Shown: piece after piece, positions 7,206-14,455 of the stretch | Layout of the letters: the number at the start of each line of letters is the position of its first letter | How positions within the stretch are numbered: position 1 is the first letter of the stretch | Assembly (NCBI GenBank): GCA_000372225.1 | Contig: AQTY01000034.1 | Span: 1 to 14,960, forward strand | Direction: 5' to 3' | Origin: Candidatus Nitromaritima sp. SCGC AAA288-L16 | Lineage (GTDB): Bacteria > Nitrospinota > Nitrospinia > Nitrospinales > VA-1 | Length of the DNA stretch: 14,960 nucleotides | Translations under genes and position numbers: made by a program | The notes under the pieces: model-generated | The model's database searches: none | Told to the model about the DNA's origin: nothing | The model's input: the letters and a program-made list of their open reading frames with translations, nothing else

Positions 7206-8165
7206 TCATCTCGATAAATTACTTTTATTTAAATCACGAATTTTCTTAGCTAGTTCTTCAACAAAGAGTTGCATATACTGGGGGGATGCCGCCGAAATAT
7301 GTGGTTGGATAAGAACATTATCCATTTTCCATAAAGATGATTTTTCTGAAAGAGGTTCTATCGAAAAAACATCCAGATAAGCTCCAGCTATTTTTTTTTC
7401 ATTAAGAACCGCAACCAAATCCTGCTCTTTATAAACGTTACCCCTACCAATATTGAAAAGATAGCAATGGGTTGGGAGATCACATAAAAGCTCGTACGTT
7501 AATATCTCTTGGGTTTCAACTCCTCCAGGCAATGCGAGAACAAGAAGGTCAGTTGTCTTTAAGACTTCAGAAATTTCTTCCATCTTTAAAATACGATCAC
7601 AATTCTCAAAATAATCTGGATCTTTGATAGGAGTTTTTTTAATTCCTGTAATTATGCAACCGTAAGGCTTTAGAAATTTTCCTACACATTGCCCAATATT
7701 TCCAAAGCCTAGAATAGTAACTCTACTTCCCTTGAGTGAACCTAATCGTTCAGAAATTTTTACCCGGGCCCATTTTTTCTGCAATTGCATTTTTTTTGAA
7801 AAATGAAAGGCTTTTAGAAAATAAAAAATAGCCCCTATAATACTTTCAGCTATCATTGGCCCGTGAAACCTTCCGTTCGATACCCTAACCGTACTTTTAT
7901 CTAATTTAATCCAATCCTTTCCTGCCGCCGGGGTAAAAATAAATTTAAGGTTGGGAGCTTTTTCAAACCAATCAGCATTAAAAAACCATACAACTATCAC
8001 CTCCGCTTCTGGCAAACGATCCAAAAATTCTTTCGAGTTTAAACAAATAGAAACTTTCAAACCCGGGACATTTTTTTCCAAAAACCTCCCGTGGCTTGAC
8101 AAGAAATTCCATGCCTGCACATGAGAATGCTTTAAATAGACCAGTATGTTTTTATTTATATTCAT
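7206..8165 (-). CDS. D-2-hydroxyacid dehydrogenase family protein
   Basis: This cytoplasmic NAD(P)-dependent oxidoreductase of 319 residues probably interconverts a 2-oxoacid and a D-2-hydroxyacid. The cofactor domain (about 105-290) carries LGFGNIGQCVG, with GxGxxG at 153-158. The catalytic triad is in place: Arg241 in NIGRGNVY, Glu270 in DVFSIEPL and His289 in IQPHISA. The end of the second cofactor strand reads TGIKKTP (173-179) with no acidic residue; paired lysines there suggest NADP(H) rather than NAD, which is an inference from the family. The N-terminal substrate domain is divergent (PAAGKDWI at 79-86). Substrate candidates (glyoxylate, hydroxypyruvate, other 2-oxoacids) cannot be separated by reading. 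The ATG at 8165 has no strong ribosome site. The gene converges on aspS with 5 bases between the two stop codons, and it diverges from the zinc-ribbon gene across 231 bases. Confidence 0.92.
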   Translation of the reverse strand: MNINKNILVYLKHSHVQAWNFLSSHGRFLEKNVPGLKVSICLNSKEFLDRLPEAEVIVVWFFNADWFEKAPNLKFIFTPAAGKDWIKLDKSTVRVSNGRFHGPMIAESIIGAIFYFLKAFHFSKKMQLQKKWARVKISERLGSLKGSRVTILGFGNIGQCVGKFLKPYGCIITGIKKTPIKDPDYFENCDRILKMEEISEVLKTTDLLVLALPGGVETQEILTYELLCDLPTHCYLFNIGRGNVYKEQDLVAVLNEKKIAGAYLDVFSIEPLSEKSSLWKMDNVLIQPHISAASPQYMQLFVEELAKKIRDLNKSNLSR

Positions 8166-8323
8166 TCAATACAAAATCTCACTACCCGCATACTAATAAA
8201 TCTTAAGGAATTTATTAAATACAAATCAAAATAACACATTACGCTTACTCACATAGACCTTGCATCACCTAACATTTATCAAAAAAATAAAAATCTCGGG
8301 CATCAAGGCACCTCATGTTACAA

Positions 8324-8355
8324 TTGACACATAAAACACGTTCATGGGTTATAAA
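8324..8355 (+). promoter_or_regulatory. Candidate sigma-70 promoter of the zinc-ribbon gene
   Basis: TTGACA at 8324-8329 is a perfect -35 hexamer. The best -10-like sequence is TATAAA at 8350-8355, giving a spacing of 20, longer than the usual 16-18; GTTATA at 8348-8353 gives 18 but matches less well. The site lies about 40 bases before the start codon in the divergent intergenic region. I see nothing else strong in this 231-base gap. Confidence 0.35.
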
Positions 8356-8396
8356 ACCTATATAAACTTTCGCGCCTTACCGAAGGAAGTCATGCA

Positions 8397-8669
8397 ATGA
8401 CTGATAATTTTGATAGGTGTACCAGTTGCGGAGAACAAATTCTTAGGGGAGATATCTGCCTTAGGTCCTCGAAGGACATGGAACAGATTATGGTAGTTCG
8501 ACGAGACCATGGTGTGGAAAAGAAAATCCCTCTCCAGCCCAAGGTATGTTCAAAGTGCGGGGCAGTATCTTTTTTTGTCAGGAACCCTGACTCACTTAAA
8601 ATTAATTCTAGTGATAAACCTGTTGATCCGGGCTTTAGATCCAAGCCTATTTTAGAGTCTGATTTTTAG
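8397..8669 (+). CDS. Small double-CxxC (zinc-ribbon-like) protein
   Basis: This 90-residue protein is of unknown function. Two cysteine pairs, C8-x2-C11 (RCTSCGE) and C51-x2-C54 (VCSKCGA), frame about 40 residues, as in a zinc ribbon. Cys21 is an additional cysteine. The middle is basic (VVRRDHGVEKK, 33-43) and the C-terminal 25 residues look unstructured. Such proteins may bind nucleic acid or serve as metal-stabilised adaptors; nothing here decides between these. The start is well supported: GAAGGAAG at 8382-8389 lies seven bases before the ATG. An out-of-frame ATG at 8392 stops after two codons and can be ignored. The sdhCAB operon begins 147 bases downstream on the same strand and seems to have its own leader, so a functional link is possible but not shown. 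Confidence 0.75.
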   Translation: MTDNFDRCTSCGEQILRGDICLRSSKDMEQIMVVRRDHGVEKKIPLQPKVCSKCGAVSFFVRNPDSLKINSSDKPVDPGFRSKPILESDF

Positions 8670-8690
8670 TAGCCGTTTAAAAAATATATT

Positions 8691-8699
8691 TGGCATAAT
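8691..8699 (+). promoter_or_regulatory. Candidate extended -10 promoter of sdhCAB
   Basis: TGGCATAAT fits an extended -10 element (TGn followed by CATAAT, one mismatch to TATAAT). No good -35 lies at the proper distance. It would give a leader of roughly 110 bases containing the dyads at 8763-8804. This is weak evidence on its own. Confidence 0.3.
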
Positions 8700-8788
8700 A
8701 TCAAGTTTAATTATTTTTTATCAAGGTAGAGACATTTATTTAAGGTTCTGAGTCCGACCATTCTTCGAAGTTCTTAGAAAGATTTATT

Positions 8789-8804
8789 AACCCTAAATAG
8801 GGTT
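8789..8804. promoter_or_regulatory. Inverted repeat in the sdhC leader, possible operator
   Basis: AACCCTA and TAGGGTT are perfect 7-base arms separated by AA, ending 12 bases before the sdhC ATG. Just upstream are a perfect palindrome CTTCGAAG (8763-8770) and TTCT-T-AGAA (8771-8779). The position suits a repressor site or an RNA hairpin that limits access to the sdhC start. No Shine-Dalgarno is visible between the repeat and the ATG. The arms are seen directly; the regulatory role is inferred. Confidence 0.4.
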
Positions 8805-8816
8805 TCAAAAGTTCTT

Positions 8817-9494
8817 ATGGACCAGCGAACGAGAGACAAAATTCATTACCTTATTCTCAAGACACATTCCTTGACCGGTCTCATCCCGGTAGGCGCATTT
8901 TTAGTTCTTCATTTCTCGATTAATTCTCTCCGAACAGTAGGTGTTTGGCCTTATCAAATAAGTATAGATATAATTAACAATCTTCCCTTCCTCATGTGGA
9001 TTGAAGTCGGATTCATAATTATTCCGATTCTATTTCACTCACTAGTCGGCTTTTATATCTATTTTTCTGGGAAGCCAAATCCTTTTCGTTATAACTACCC
9101 ACACAATTGGATGTACACCTTGCAAAGGCTCTCCGGGGTAGTTGTTTTTGCGTTTTTGATTTATCATTTAGCAACAACAGTAGTACCAAAAGTTTTATAC
9201 GGGAACACCCAGTTCGAAGCAGCTCCATACCTAATTCATGTTATGAATCAGGAATTTAAATCTTGGGATGGGCGTATCATCTACGCAATTGGTATTATGG
9301 CCGCCACCTTTCATTTTTCTAGTGGCTTATGGGGATTCTGTATTTCATGGGGGATTCTAATAGGCCGCCGAGCACAAACAAATGCAGGTTATATATTCGC
9401 ATTATTTGGCTTAGTTCTTACAATAATGGGTCTTGCTACCGTCCTTGAATTTTCTCTTCACCCTGTCGGAGTTGAAGCCACTCAACCAGGATAA
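8817..9494 (+). CDS. sdhC: Succinate dehydrogenase/fumarate reductase cytochrome b subunit, type B
   Basis: This membrane anchor of complex II has 225 residues and about five transmembrane helices (roughly 18-38, 58-82, 104-124, 153-180 and 189-212). It carries heme b and exchanges electrons with quinone. Four histidines, His32, His74, His117 and His166, fall in successive helices with spacings of 42, 43 and 49. This closely parallels the axial ligands of the diheme Bacillus subtilis-type SdhC (28, 70, 113, 155), so two hemes are expected. There is no separate SdhD, as usual for this type. The ATG at 8817 follows an A/T-rich stretch with no Shine-Dalgarno, and an inverted repeat lies just upstream. 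sdhA starts 6 bases after the stop codon, so the genes are surely one transcript. The reaction direction (succinate oxidation or fumarate reduction) cannot be told from the sequence. Confidence 0.93.
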   Translation: MDQRTRDKIHYLILKTHSLTGLIPVGAFLVLHFSINSLRTVGVWPYQISIDIINNLPFLMWIEVGFIIIPILFHSLVGFYIYFSGKPNPFRYNYPHNWMYTLQRLSGVVVFAFLIYHLATTVVPKVLYGNTQFEAAPYLIHVMNQEFKSWDGRIIYAIGIMAATFHFSSGLWGFCISWGILIGRRAQTNAGYIFALFGLVLTIMGLATVLEFSLHPVGVEATQPG

Positions 9495-9500
9495 AATTGA

Positions 9501-11441
9501 ATGCCGAAACGTAAGAAAAAAATTATTGTAATTGGAGGTGGGCTGACAGGCCTTTCTCTGGCAATGAAAATCTGTGAACGAAATGCTGAAGTCGTGATCG
9601 TTTCATACCAATCTTTAAAACGATCCCACTCCGTCTGTGCCCAAGGAGGAATTAATGCGGCGATCGATGCAAGAAATGAGGGAGATTCTCCAGAGAACCA
9701 TTTTTACGACACAATCAAAGGGGGCGATTTCCTGGCTCACCAGCCCCTGGTAAGAGACATGTGCTATCAGGCACCTGCAATAATACACCTATTGGACCGC
9801 ATCGGTGTTGCGTTCAATCGAACTGGTGAAGGGCATTTAGAGTTTCGCCGTTTTGGTGGAACTTTATATTCGCGTACCGCTTTCGCCGGTGCAACTACAG
9901 GTCAACAACTAGTTTACGCTTTGGACGAACAGGTCCGTCGGTTCCAACACGATGGCGCAGTTAAAACTCTTGAGTGGCATGAGTACCTAGGAGCTGTTCT
10001 TGATTCACAAGGGATCTGCAGAGGAGCCGTACTGCAAGATTTGCGAACTAATACGGTTTTCACACTGGCAGGGGACGCAGTGGTCCTTGCCACAGGTGGG
10101 CCAGGCCAAGTGTATGTTCGGTCAACCAATTCTACTGTAAATACAGGAGCTGCTGCAACCATGGCCTACCTTCAAGGCGCCCGATATGGAAATGGAGAAT
10201 TTATTCAAATCCACCCTACTGCTATTCCCGGACCGGATAAACTTCGTTTGATGAGCGAATCTGCCCGTGGTGAAGGAGGTCGTCTTTGGGTCCCAAGAAA
10301 TGCTGGTGATGCAAGGCCTCCGAAGTCGATCCCAGATAGTGGACGCAACTACTTTCTGGAAGAAAAGTTTCCGCTGTTTGGCAATCTAGTCCCACGCGAT
10401 GTTGCGTCACGAGAAATTCACGATATCGTCTACAATCAGAATTTAGGAATAGCTGGAGAACCTATGGTCTATCTAGATCTTACCCACAAGTCTAAAGACT
10501 ATCTCGAAGATCGCCTAGGTGGCATCATTGATATATACAAAAAATTCACAGGGGAAGATCCAAAGGATGTTCCCATGAAAATCTTTCCCGCTGTTCATTA
10601 TTCAATGGGTGGTTTATGGACTGATTATGAAACTGATGGAAACGGAATGATCGAACATGGTTCTCCCAGAAATCAAGCCACCTCTATACCAGGTCTTTAC
10701 GCCGGTGGAGAAGCAGACTATCAATATCATGGAGCTAATCGACTCGGTGCCAACTCTTTACTTAGTTGCATTTATACAGGGCTGATGATGTGTCGGGGAA
10801 TTTTCACCTACATTGAGAATCAAGATAAGTCCGTTGACGATATCCCCTCAACCACTTTTGGTGACTCCAGAAATCACTGGGAAAGCCGGTTGAATGAAAT
10901 CAAAGCAATGAAAGGCAGTGAAAACCCCTATCAGTTACACAGAGATTTGGGTGATATTATGATGGGGAATGTCTTGATCGTTCGAGAAAATAAAAAATTA
11001 GAAAAAACCATTAGAGAAATAGACGATATCAAAACTCGATTTAAGGATGTGAATTGCGTTGACTCTACAGACTGGGCCAATCCAACACCTAGTTTTATTA
11101 ATCAATTGTACTGCATGATCGAGTTATCCAGAGTCATTACCAAGGGGGCACTTATGCGAGACGAATTTCGTGGCGCGCATTACAAGCCAGAATTTGACCT
11201 CAAACAACCGTCTAAATTCGACCCCCATGAATACATTGACTATCTAGAAAAGAAAAACTATGGAGAAGTATCAGAAGATGCTTTTCCTGAAGGTCATCTT
11301 GAATATATGAAACGCTTCGAAGCTAATAACGACAATTGGCTAAAATCGACCATAGCTGAGTACAAAAATAACAAACCAGAAATCAGCTATGAACCCGTGG
11401 ACACCTCGATAGTTACTCCGCGTCCGCGTAAATATGACTAA
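9501..11441 (+). CDS. sdhA: Succinate dehydrogenase/fumarate reductase flavoprotein subunit
   Basis: This is the catalytic subunit of complex II, interconverting succinate and fumarate on the cytoplasmic side. It is full length at 646 residues. The FAD-binding Rossmann motif is VIGGGLTGLS (10-19). His43 in RSHSVCAQGGINAA is the expected covalent FAD attachment residue. Active-site residues are visible: His238 in IQIHPTA, Arg256 in ARGEGGR, Arg299 in VPRDVASREI, His366 in AVHYSMGG and Arg414 in GANRLGANSLL. The FAD-binding GLYAGGEADYQYHGANRLGA region (398-417) has the form typical of B. subtilis/epsilonproteobacterial-type enzymes. The C-terminal helical domain is intact. The ATG at 9501 has only weak purines upstream and probably relies on coupling with sdhC. 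sdhB follows after 14 bases. The gene order C-A-B is the usual type-B arrangement. Confidence 0.97.
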   Translation: MPKRKKKIIVIGGGLTGLSLAMKICERNAEVVIVSYQSLKRSHSVCAQGGINAAIDARNEGDSPENHFYDTIKGGDFLAHQPLVRDMCYQAPAIIHLLDRIGVAFNRTGEGHLEFRRFGGTLYSRTAFAGATTGQQLVYALDEQVRRFQHDGAVKTLEWHEYLGAVLDSQGICRGAVLQDLRTNTVFTLAGDAVVLATGGPGQVYVRSTNSTVNTGAAATMAYLQGARYGNGEFIQIHPTAIPGPDKLRLMSESARGEGGRLWVPRNAGDARPPKSIPDSGRNYFLEEKFPLFGNLVPRDVASREIHDIVYNQNLGIAGEPMVYLDLTHKSKDYLEDRLGGIIDIYKKFTGEDPKDVPMKIFPAVHYSMGGLWTDYETDGNGMIEHGSPRNQATSIPGLYAGGEADYQYHGANRLGANSLLSCIYTGLMMCRGIFTYIENQDKSVDDIPSTTFGDSRNHWESRLNEIKAMKGSENPYQLHRDLGDIMMGNVLIVRENKKLEKTIREIDDIKTRFKDVNCVDSTDWANPTPSFINQLYCMIELSRVITKGALMRDEFRGAHYKPEFDLKQPSKFDPHEYIDYLEKKNYGEVSEDAFPEGHLEYMKRFEANNDNWLKSTIAEYKNNKPEISYEPVDTSIVTPRPRKYD

Positions 11442-11442
11442 C

Positions 11443-11451
11443 GAAAGGGAG
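11443..11451 (+). promoter_or_regulatory. Shine-Dalgarno site of sdhB
   Basis: GAAAGGGAG ends four bases before the GTG at 11456. It is one of the strongest ribosome sites in the window and supports the GTG start of sdhB. Confidence 0.6.
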
Positions 11452-11455
11452 TATC

Positions 11456-12205
11456 GTGAACAAAAAAATTGTAAAACTTAAAATAAAACGCCAAGATAAG
11501 CCGGATGCACAAACCTATTGGCAGGAATTTACAATCCCTTACAAAGAACGCCTGAATGTAATCGCTTGCCTTCAAGATATTCAGAGAAACCCAACTACTC
11601 AATCGGGTGAATCTGTAAATCCGGTCACTTGGGACTGTAATTGTCTTGAAGAAGTTTGTGGTTCCTGCACTATGCTGATCAATGGCAAAGTGAGACAAGC
11701 TTGCACTGCATTAATAGATTCATTAGAGCAACCTGTGCTTCTGGAACCAATGTCAAAATTTCCAGTGGTACGTGATCTTCAAGTCGACAGAAGCCGAATG
11801 TTTGAAAACCTGAAAAAAGTTAAAGCGTGGGTGGAAATCGATGGGACACATGACATTGGTGAAGGTCCTATAATGTCAGATAAGGTTAGAGCTCAGCGTT
11901 ATGCTCTATCTGAATGCATGTCGTGCGGATGTTGCCTAGAGGCCTGTCCACAATTTTCTCTAACTAACAACTTTATGGGTGCTGCTACTTTTAGCCAAGT
12001 AAGACTTTTTAACCTGCACCCATCCGGATCCATGCTAAAGGAAGAAAGGTTAGACGCGGTTATGGGCGAAGGTGGAATCACCGATTGTGGTAATGCTCAA
12101 GTATGCGTAGAAGTTTGCCCTAAAAGTATTCCTCTCACAGAATCCATTGCCGATATTGGACGGCAAACCACTCTACAAACTCTTAAAAATATATTTGTGA
12201 AATGA
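11456..12205 (+). CDS. sdhB: Succinate dehydrogenase/fumarate reductase iron-sulfur subunit
   Basis: This subunit carries electrons between the FAD of SdhA and the hemes and quinone of SdhC. It has 249 residues and all three clusters are accounted for. The [2Fe-2S] cluster uses C63, C68, C71 and C83 (CLEEVCGSC followed by RQAC), with an extra Cys61. The [4Fe-4S] cluster uses C154, C157, C160 and C221. The [3Fe-4S] cluster uses C164, C211 and C217 (ECMSCGCCLEACP and CGNAQVCVEVCP). The start is GTG, chosen because GAAAGGGAG lies just upstream and because it gives a normal N-terminus (MNKKIVKLKIKRQD). It is the last gene of sdhCAB; a 110-base gap separates it from ispH. No strong terminator follows, only a 4-base stem at 12204-12217. 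Confidence 0.96.
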   Translation: MNKKIVKLKIKRQDKPDAQTYWQEFTIPYKERLNVIACLQDIQRNPTTQSGESVNPVTWDCNCLEEVCGSCTMLINGKVRQACTALIDSLEQPVLLEPMSKFPVVRDLQVDRSRMFENLKKVKAWVEIDGTHDIGEGPIMSDKVRAQRYALSECMSCGCCLEACPQFSLTNNFMGAATFSQVRLFNLHPSGSMLKEERLDAVMGEGGITDCGNAQVCVEVCPKSIPLTESIADIGRQTTLQTLKNIFVK

Positions 12206-12251
12206 CCAAAAAGGGTCTAAATTTCATTTTCCTATGCAAGATCAATCGGTT

Positions 12252-12281
12252 TTGCTAAAATCCACCTGTCATTTTGATAAT
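12252..12281 (+). promoter_or_regulatory. Candidate sigma-70 promoter of ispH
   Basis: TTGCTA (12252-12257) and GATAAT (12276-12281) are separated by 18 bases and placed about 35 bases before the ispH start. Each hexamer matches the consensus at four or five of six positions. This would let ispH be expressed separately from sdhCAB. Confidence 0.4.
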
Positions 12282-12315
12282 AAAAAATCATCCACTTTAA
12301 AGGATTAATACGGCC

Positions 12316-13194
12316 ATGAGAGTATCACTTGCCAGCGCTTTAGGTACATGTTTTGGTGTCGAAGACGCTATCAATATGGCCATGACTCCAGAATTTGGGG
12401 ACAATCTCACAATTGTCGGGCAATTGGTTCACAATCCACAAATCAATGAGTCGCTTAAAAAAAATGGCGTTTCCCTGGTAAGTAATATTGACGATATTGA
12501 CAAGATAAAAACTAAGAAAGTGATGATAACTGCTCACGGGGCGGCACAGAAAACAAAAGACAAACTTGAAGGCGCAGGTTTCACTGTTTATGACGCAAGT
12601 TGTCCTCTAGTGATGCGGGTGCATAAAACTATCCAGTCCATGGTAACAAAAGGCTATTTTCCTGTTGTCGTAGGTCAACAAGACCATGTCGAGGTGAAAG
12701 GTATTGTAGGCGATCTCAAGGATTACCTCGTCATTAGCGGGGAAAGTGATATAGAGAAAATAGGAAAAACAGGAAAAAGAAAGCTGGGAATTGTAAGCCA
12801 GACAACTTTGCAGGTAGAAAAAGTGGAGCATCTGGTCAGCAAAATCAGAGGCATGGATTATGTTGACGAAGTATATTTTGTCAATACTATATGCCAACCA
12901 ACTCGTGACCGACAGGTTGCTGTAAGAAACTTGGCCGAACAAGTCGATCTCATGATAGTTATTGGAGGGTACAACTCGTCAAACACCAAAAAATTGGTTC
13001 AGGTATGCAATGAAAAAAATATAGAGGCGCATCACATTGAATCTTTTTCACAACTAGAAAAAAAATGGTTTTACGAAAAAAAACATGTGGGAATAACTGC
13101 TGGCACAAGTACTCCCGAGCATGTCATCAATGAAGCTCATGAGGCTATTTTAAAAATCGCAAATGAAATAGATTTAGAACCAGTCGCTCATTAG
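12316..13194 (+). CDS. ispH: 4-hydroxy-3-methylbut-2-enyl diphosphate reductase
   Basis: This is the last enzyme of the MEP pathway, reducing HMBPP to IPP and DMAPP with a [4Fe-4S] cluster in the cytoplasm. It has 292 residues. The three cluster cysteines are Cys12 (GTCFGVEDAI), Cys96 (DASCPLV) and Cys193 (NTICQPTRDRQ). Substrate-site residues are present: His39 (VHNPQ), His74 (AHG), His124 and catalytic Glu126 (DHVEVKG), Ser221-Ser222-Asn223 (GGYNSSNT) and Ser265 (TAGTSTP). The usual HPE is HVE here, and the N-terminal FCxGV motif reads TCFGVED. It lacks most of the C-terminal extension of the E. coli enzyme, as many IspH proteins do. AAAGGA lies about 12 bases before the ATG, a little far. 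Its presence indicates the MEP rather than the mevalonate route. The downstream squalene synthase gene uses products of this pathway. Confidence 0.96.
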   Translation: MRVSLASALGTCFGVEDAINMAMTPEFGDNLTIVGQLVHNPQINESLKKNGVSLVSNIDDIDKIKTKKVMITAHGAAQKTKDKLEGAGFTVYDASCPLVMRVHKTIQSMVTKGYFPVVVGQQDHVEVKGIVGDLKDYLVISGESDIEKIGKTGKRKLGIVSQTTLQVEKVEHLVSKIRGMDYVDEVYFVNTICQPTRDRQVAVRNLAEQVDLMIVIGGYNSSNTKKLVQVCNEKNIEAHHIESFSQLEKKWFYEKKHVGITAGTSTPEHVINEAHEAILKIANEIDLEPVAH

Positions 13195-13331
13195 TTTACT
13201 GCTTCACTAACTACTCTCTCTGTTTTTTACACCCAATGTTAACGACCTGATCCCTGTTAAGAATTTCTTTTTAGTTCGTTTTTTCTATTTAAAAAACTTC
13301 AAACAACAGAATTTAACTCACTGTTTTGTTT

Positions 13332-14450
13332 ATGGACGATTGGAACTATTGCGTCTCCACATTACCTAAAGTTAGTAGAACCTTTGCGTTGAATATTTCG
13401 GTGCTAAAAGGAGACCTCCATAAAAGCATTTTAGTCGCTTACCTTTTTTGCCGCACAATTGATACAGTGGAAGATGCCTCTAAGCTTGAAACATCTATCA
13501 AAATAAAGCTCCTACTTAACTTTGCCTCTATCTTAAAAAATACAAAAAACAGAAGCTCTACCTTGGATCAATGGACAAAAAATGCATCTGTCGTTGACGG
13601 TAGTCTCACAGACATTGATCTCCTGCAAAATATCCGAAGGGTTTTTAATATTTTCGACTCTCTCCAAGAAACCCATCAACAACAAATTATTTCTTCTGTC
13701 TGCACAATGGCGCAGGGCATGGCATATTTTCAAAAAAAATTTGACGTAGAGAAAATCACCTTATTGGAAGACGCAAAAGAGCTAGAAGAATATTGCTATT
13801 TTGTGGCCGGTGCCGTTGGTGAAATGCTATGTAATCTCTTTATAAATGAGATTCCAAACCTACCTGAATCAAATAACAAAATAATGAGAAAAAACGCTAT
13901 CTCTTTTGGTCTCGGCCTTCAGATCACGAACATCTCCAAGGATATCGTTGTGGATCGCGGGCGCGGCTGGTCTTATGTACCTAGAACCTACATCGAAGCC
14001 AATGGATTAACACCTGACGAGTTCCATTCGGGAAAATCAGCTGAAAAAGATTTGAAGGTATTACAAAAGCTTCTTAACAAAACCGTCGGCCATCTCAACG
14101 ATGCCTTGAACTTCACACTTGCAATCCCAAGAAGTTATGCAAGAATCCGATTATTTTGTATCTGGCCATTATGGATGGCAATGGAAACAGTGGCAGAACT
14201 CAACAACAATCATGATTTGTTAAAATCTAACGCAAATGTTAAAATTTCACGTGATACAGTAAAACGAATATTACGAAGAACACCTTTCATCTGCTGGTCA
14301 AACAGTTTGCTGCAACGTTCATTCTCAAATATATTAAAAACAGAAAAATTTGACAGTTCCTATCATTTCAACATCGAACAACTAAAAGAACGTCTTAACG
14401 ACTTATCTTTAGATAATATTCCTTCAAAACCTCAAGAAAACGAGTTTTAA
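13332..14450 (+). CDS. Squalene/phytoene synthase family protein, squalene synthase-like
   Basis: Members condense two isoprenoid diphosphates head to head; this one most resembles single-enzyme squalene synthase (two farnesyl-PP to squalene). Counting from the ATG at 13332 (373 residues), the visible motifs are SRTFALNI (15-22), the first Asp-rich motif RTIDTVED (41-48), YCYFVAGAVGEML (154-166) and the second motif GLQITNISKDIVVD (195-208). The C-terminal stretch around LFCIWPLWMAMETVAELNN follows the layout of eukaryotic-type squalene synthase (FCxxPxxMAxxT). At over 370 residues it is longer than the usual 280-300 of HpnC, HpnD or CrtB. Unlike the eukaryotic enzymes it shows no obvious C-terminal membrane anchor. 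A TTG at 13326 is an alternative start two codons upstream; neither start has a clear ribosome site. The gene lies 137 bases after ispH. Phytoene or dehydrosqualene synthase remains possible. Confidence 0.85.
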   Translation: MDDWNYCVSTLPKVSRTFALNISVLKGDLHKSILVAYLFCRTIDTVEDASKLETSIKIKLLLNFASILKNTKNRSSTLDQWTKNASVVDGSLTDIDLLQNIRRVFNIFDSLQETHQQQIISSVCTMAQGMAYFQKKFDVEKITLLEDAKELEEYCYFVAGAVGEMLCNLFINEIPNLPESNNKIMRKNAISFGLGLQITNISKDIVVDRGRGWSYVPRTYIEANGLTPDEFHSGKSAEKDLKVLQKLLNKTVGHLNDALNFTLAIPRSYARIRLFCIWPLWMAMETVAELNNNHDLLKSNANVKISRDTVKRILRRTPFICWSNSLLQRSFSNILKTEKFDSSYHFNIEQLKERLNDLSLDNIPSKPQENEF

Positions 14451-14455
14451 TTATC

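Noticed and set aside
8194..8217. TAATAAAT / ATTTATTA inverted repeat in the divergent intergenic region
   Set aside because: Arms are purely A and T; no support for function.
12204..12217. GACC / GGTC stem overlapping the sdhB stop codon
   Set aside because: Only four base pairs; not enough for an intrinsic terminator.
12607..12942. 111-codon open frame on the minus strand
   Set aside because: It lies entirely within ispH, antisense to conserved residues, and its translation has no recognisable features; a shadow frame in AT-rich DNA.
13278..13297. GTTTTTT / AAAAAAC hairpin between ispH and squalene synthase
   Set aside because: It is expected by chance in such AT-rich DNA, with one G-C pair and no T tail.
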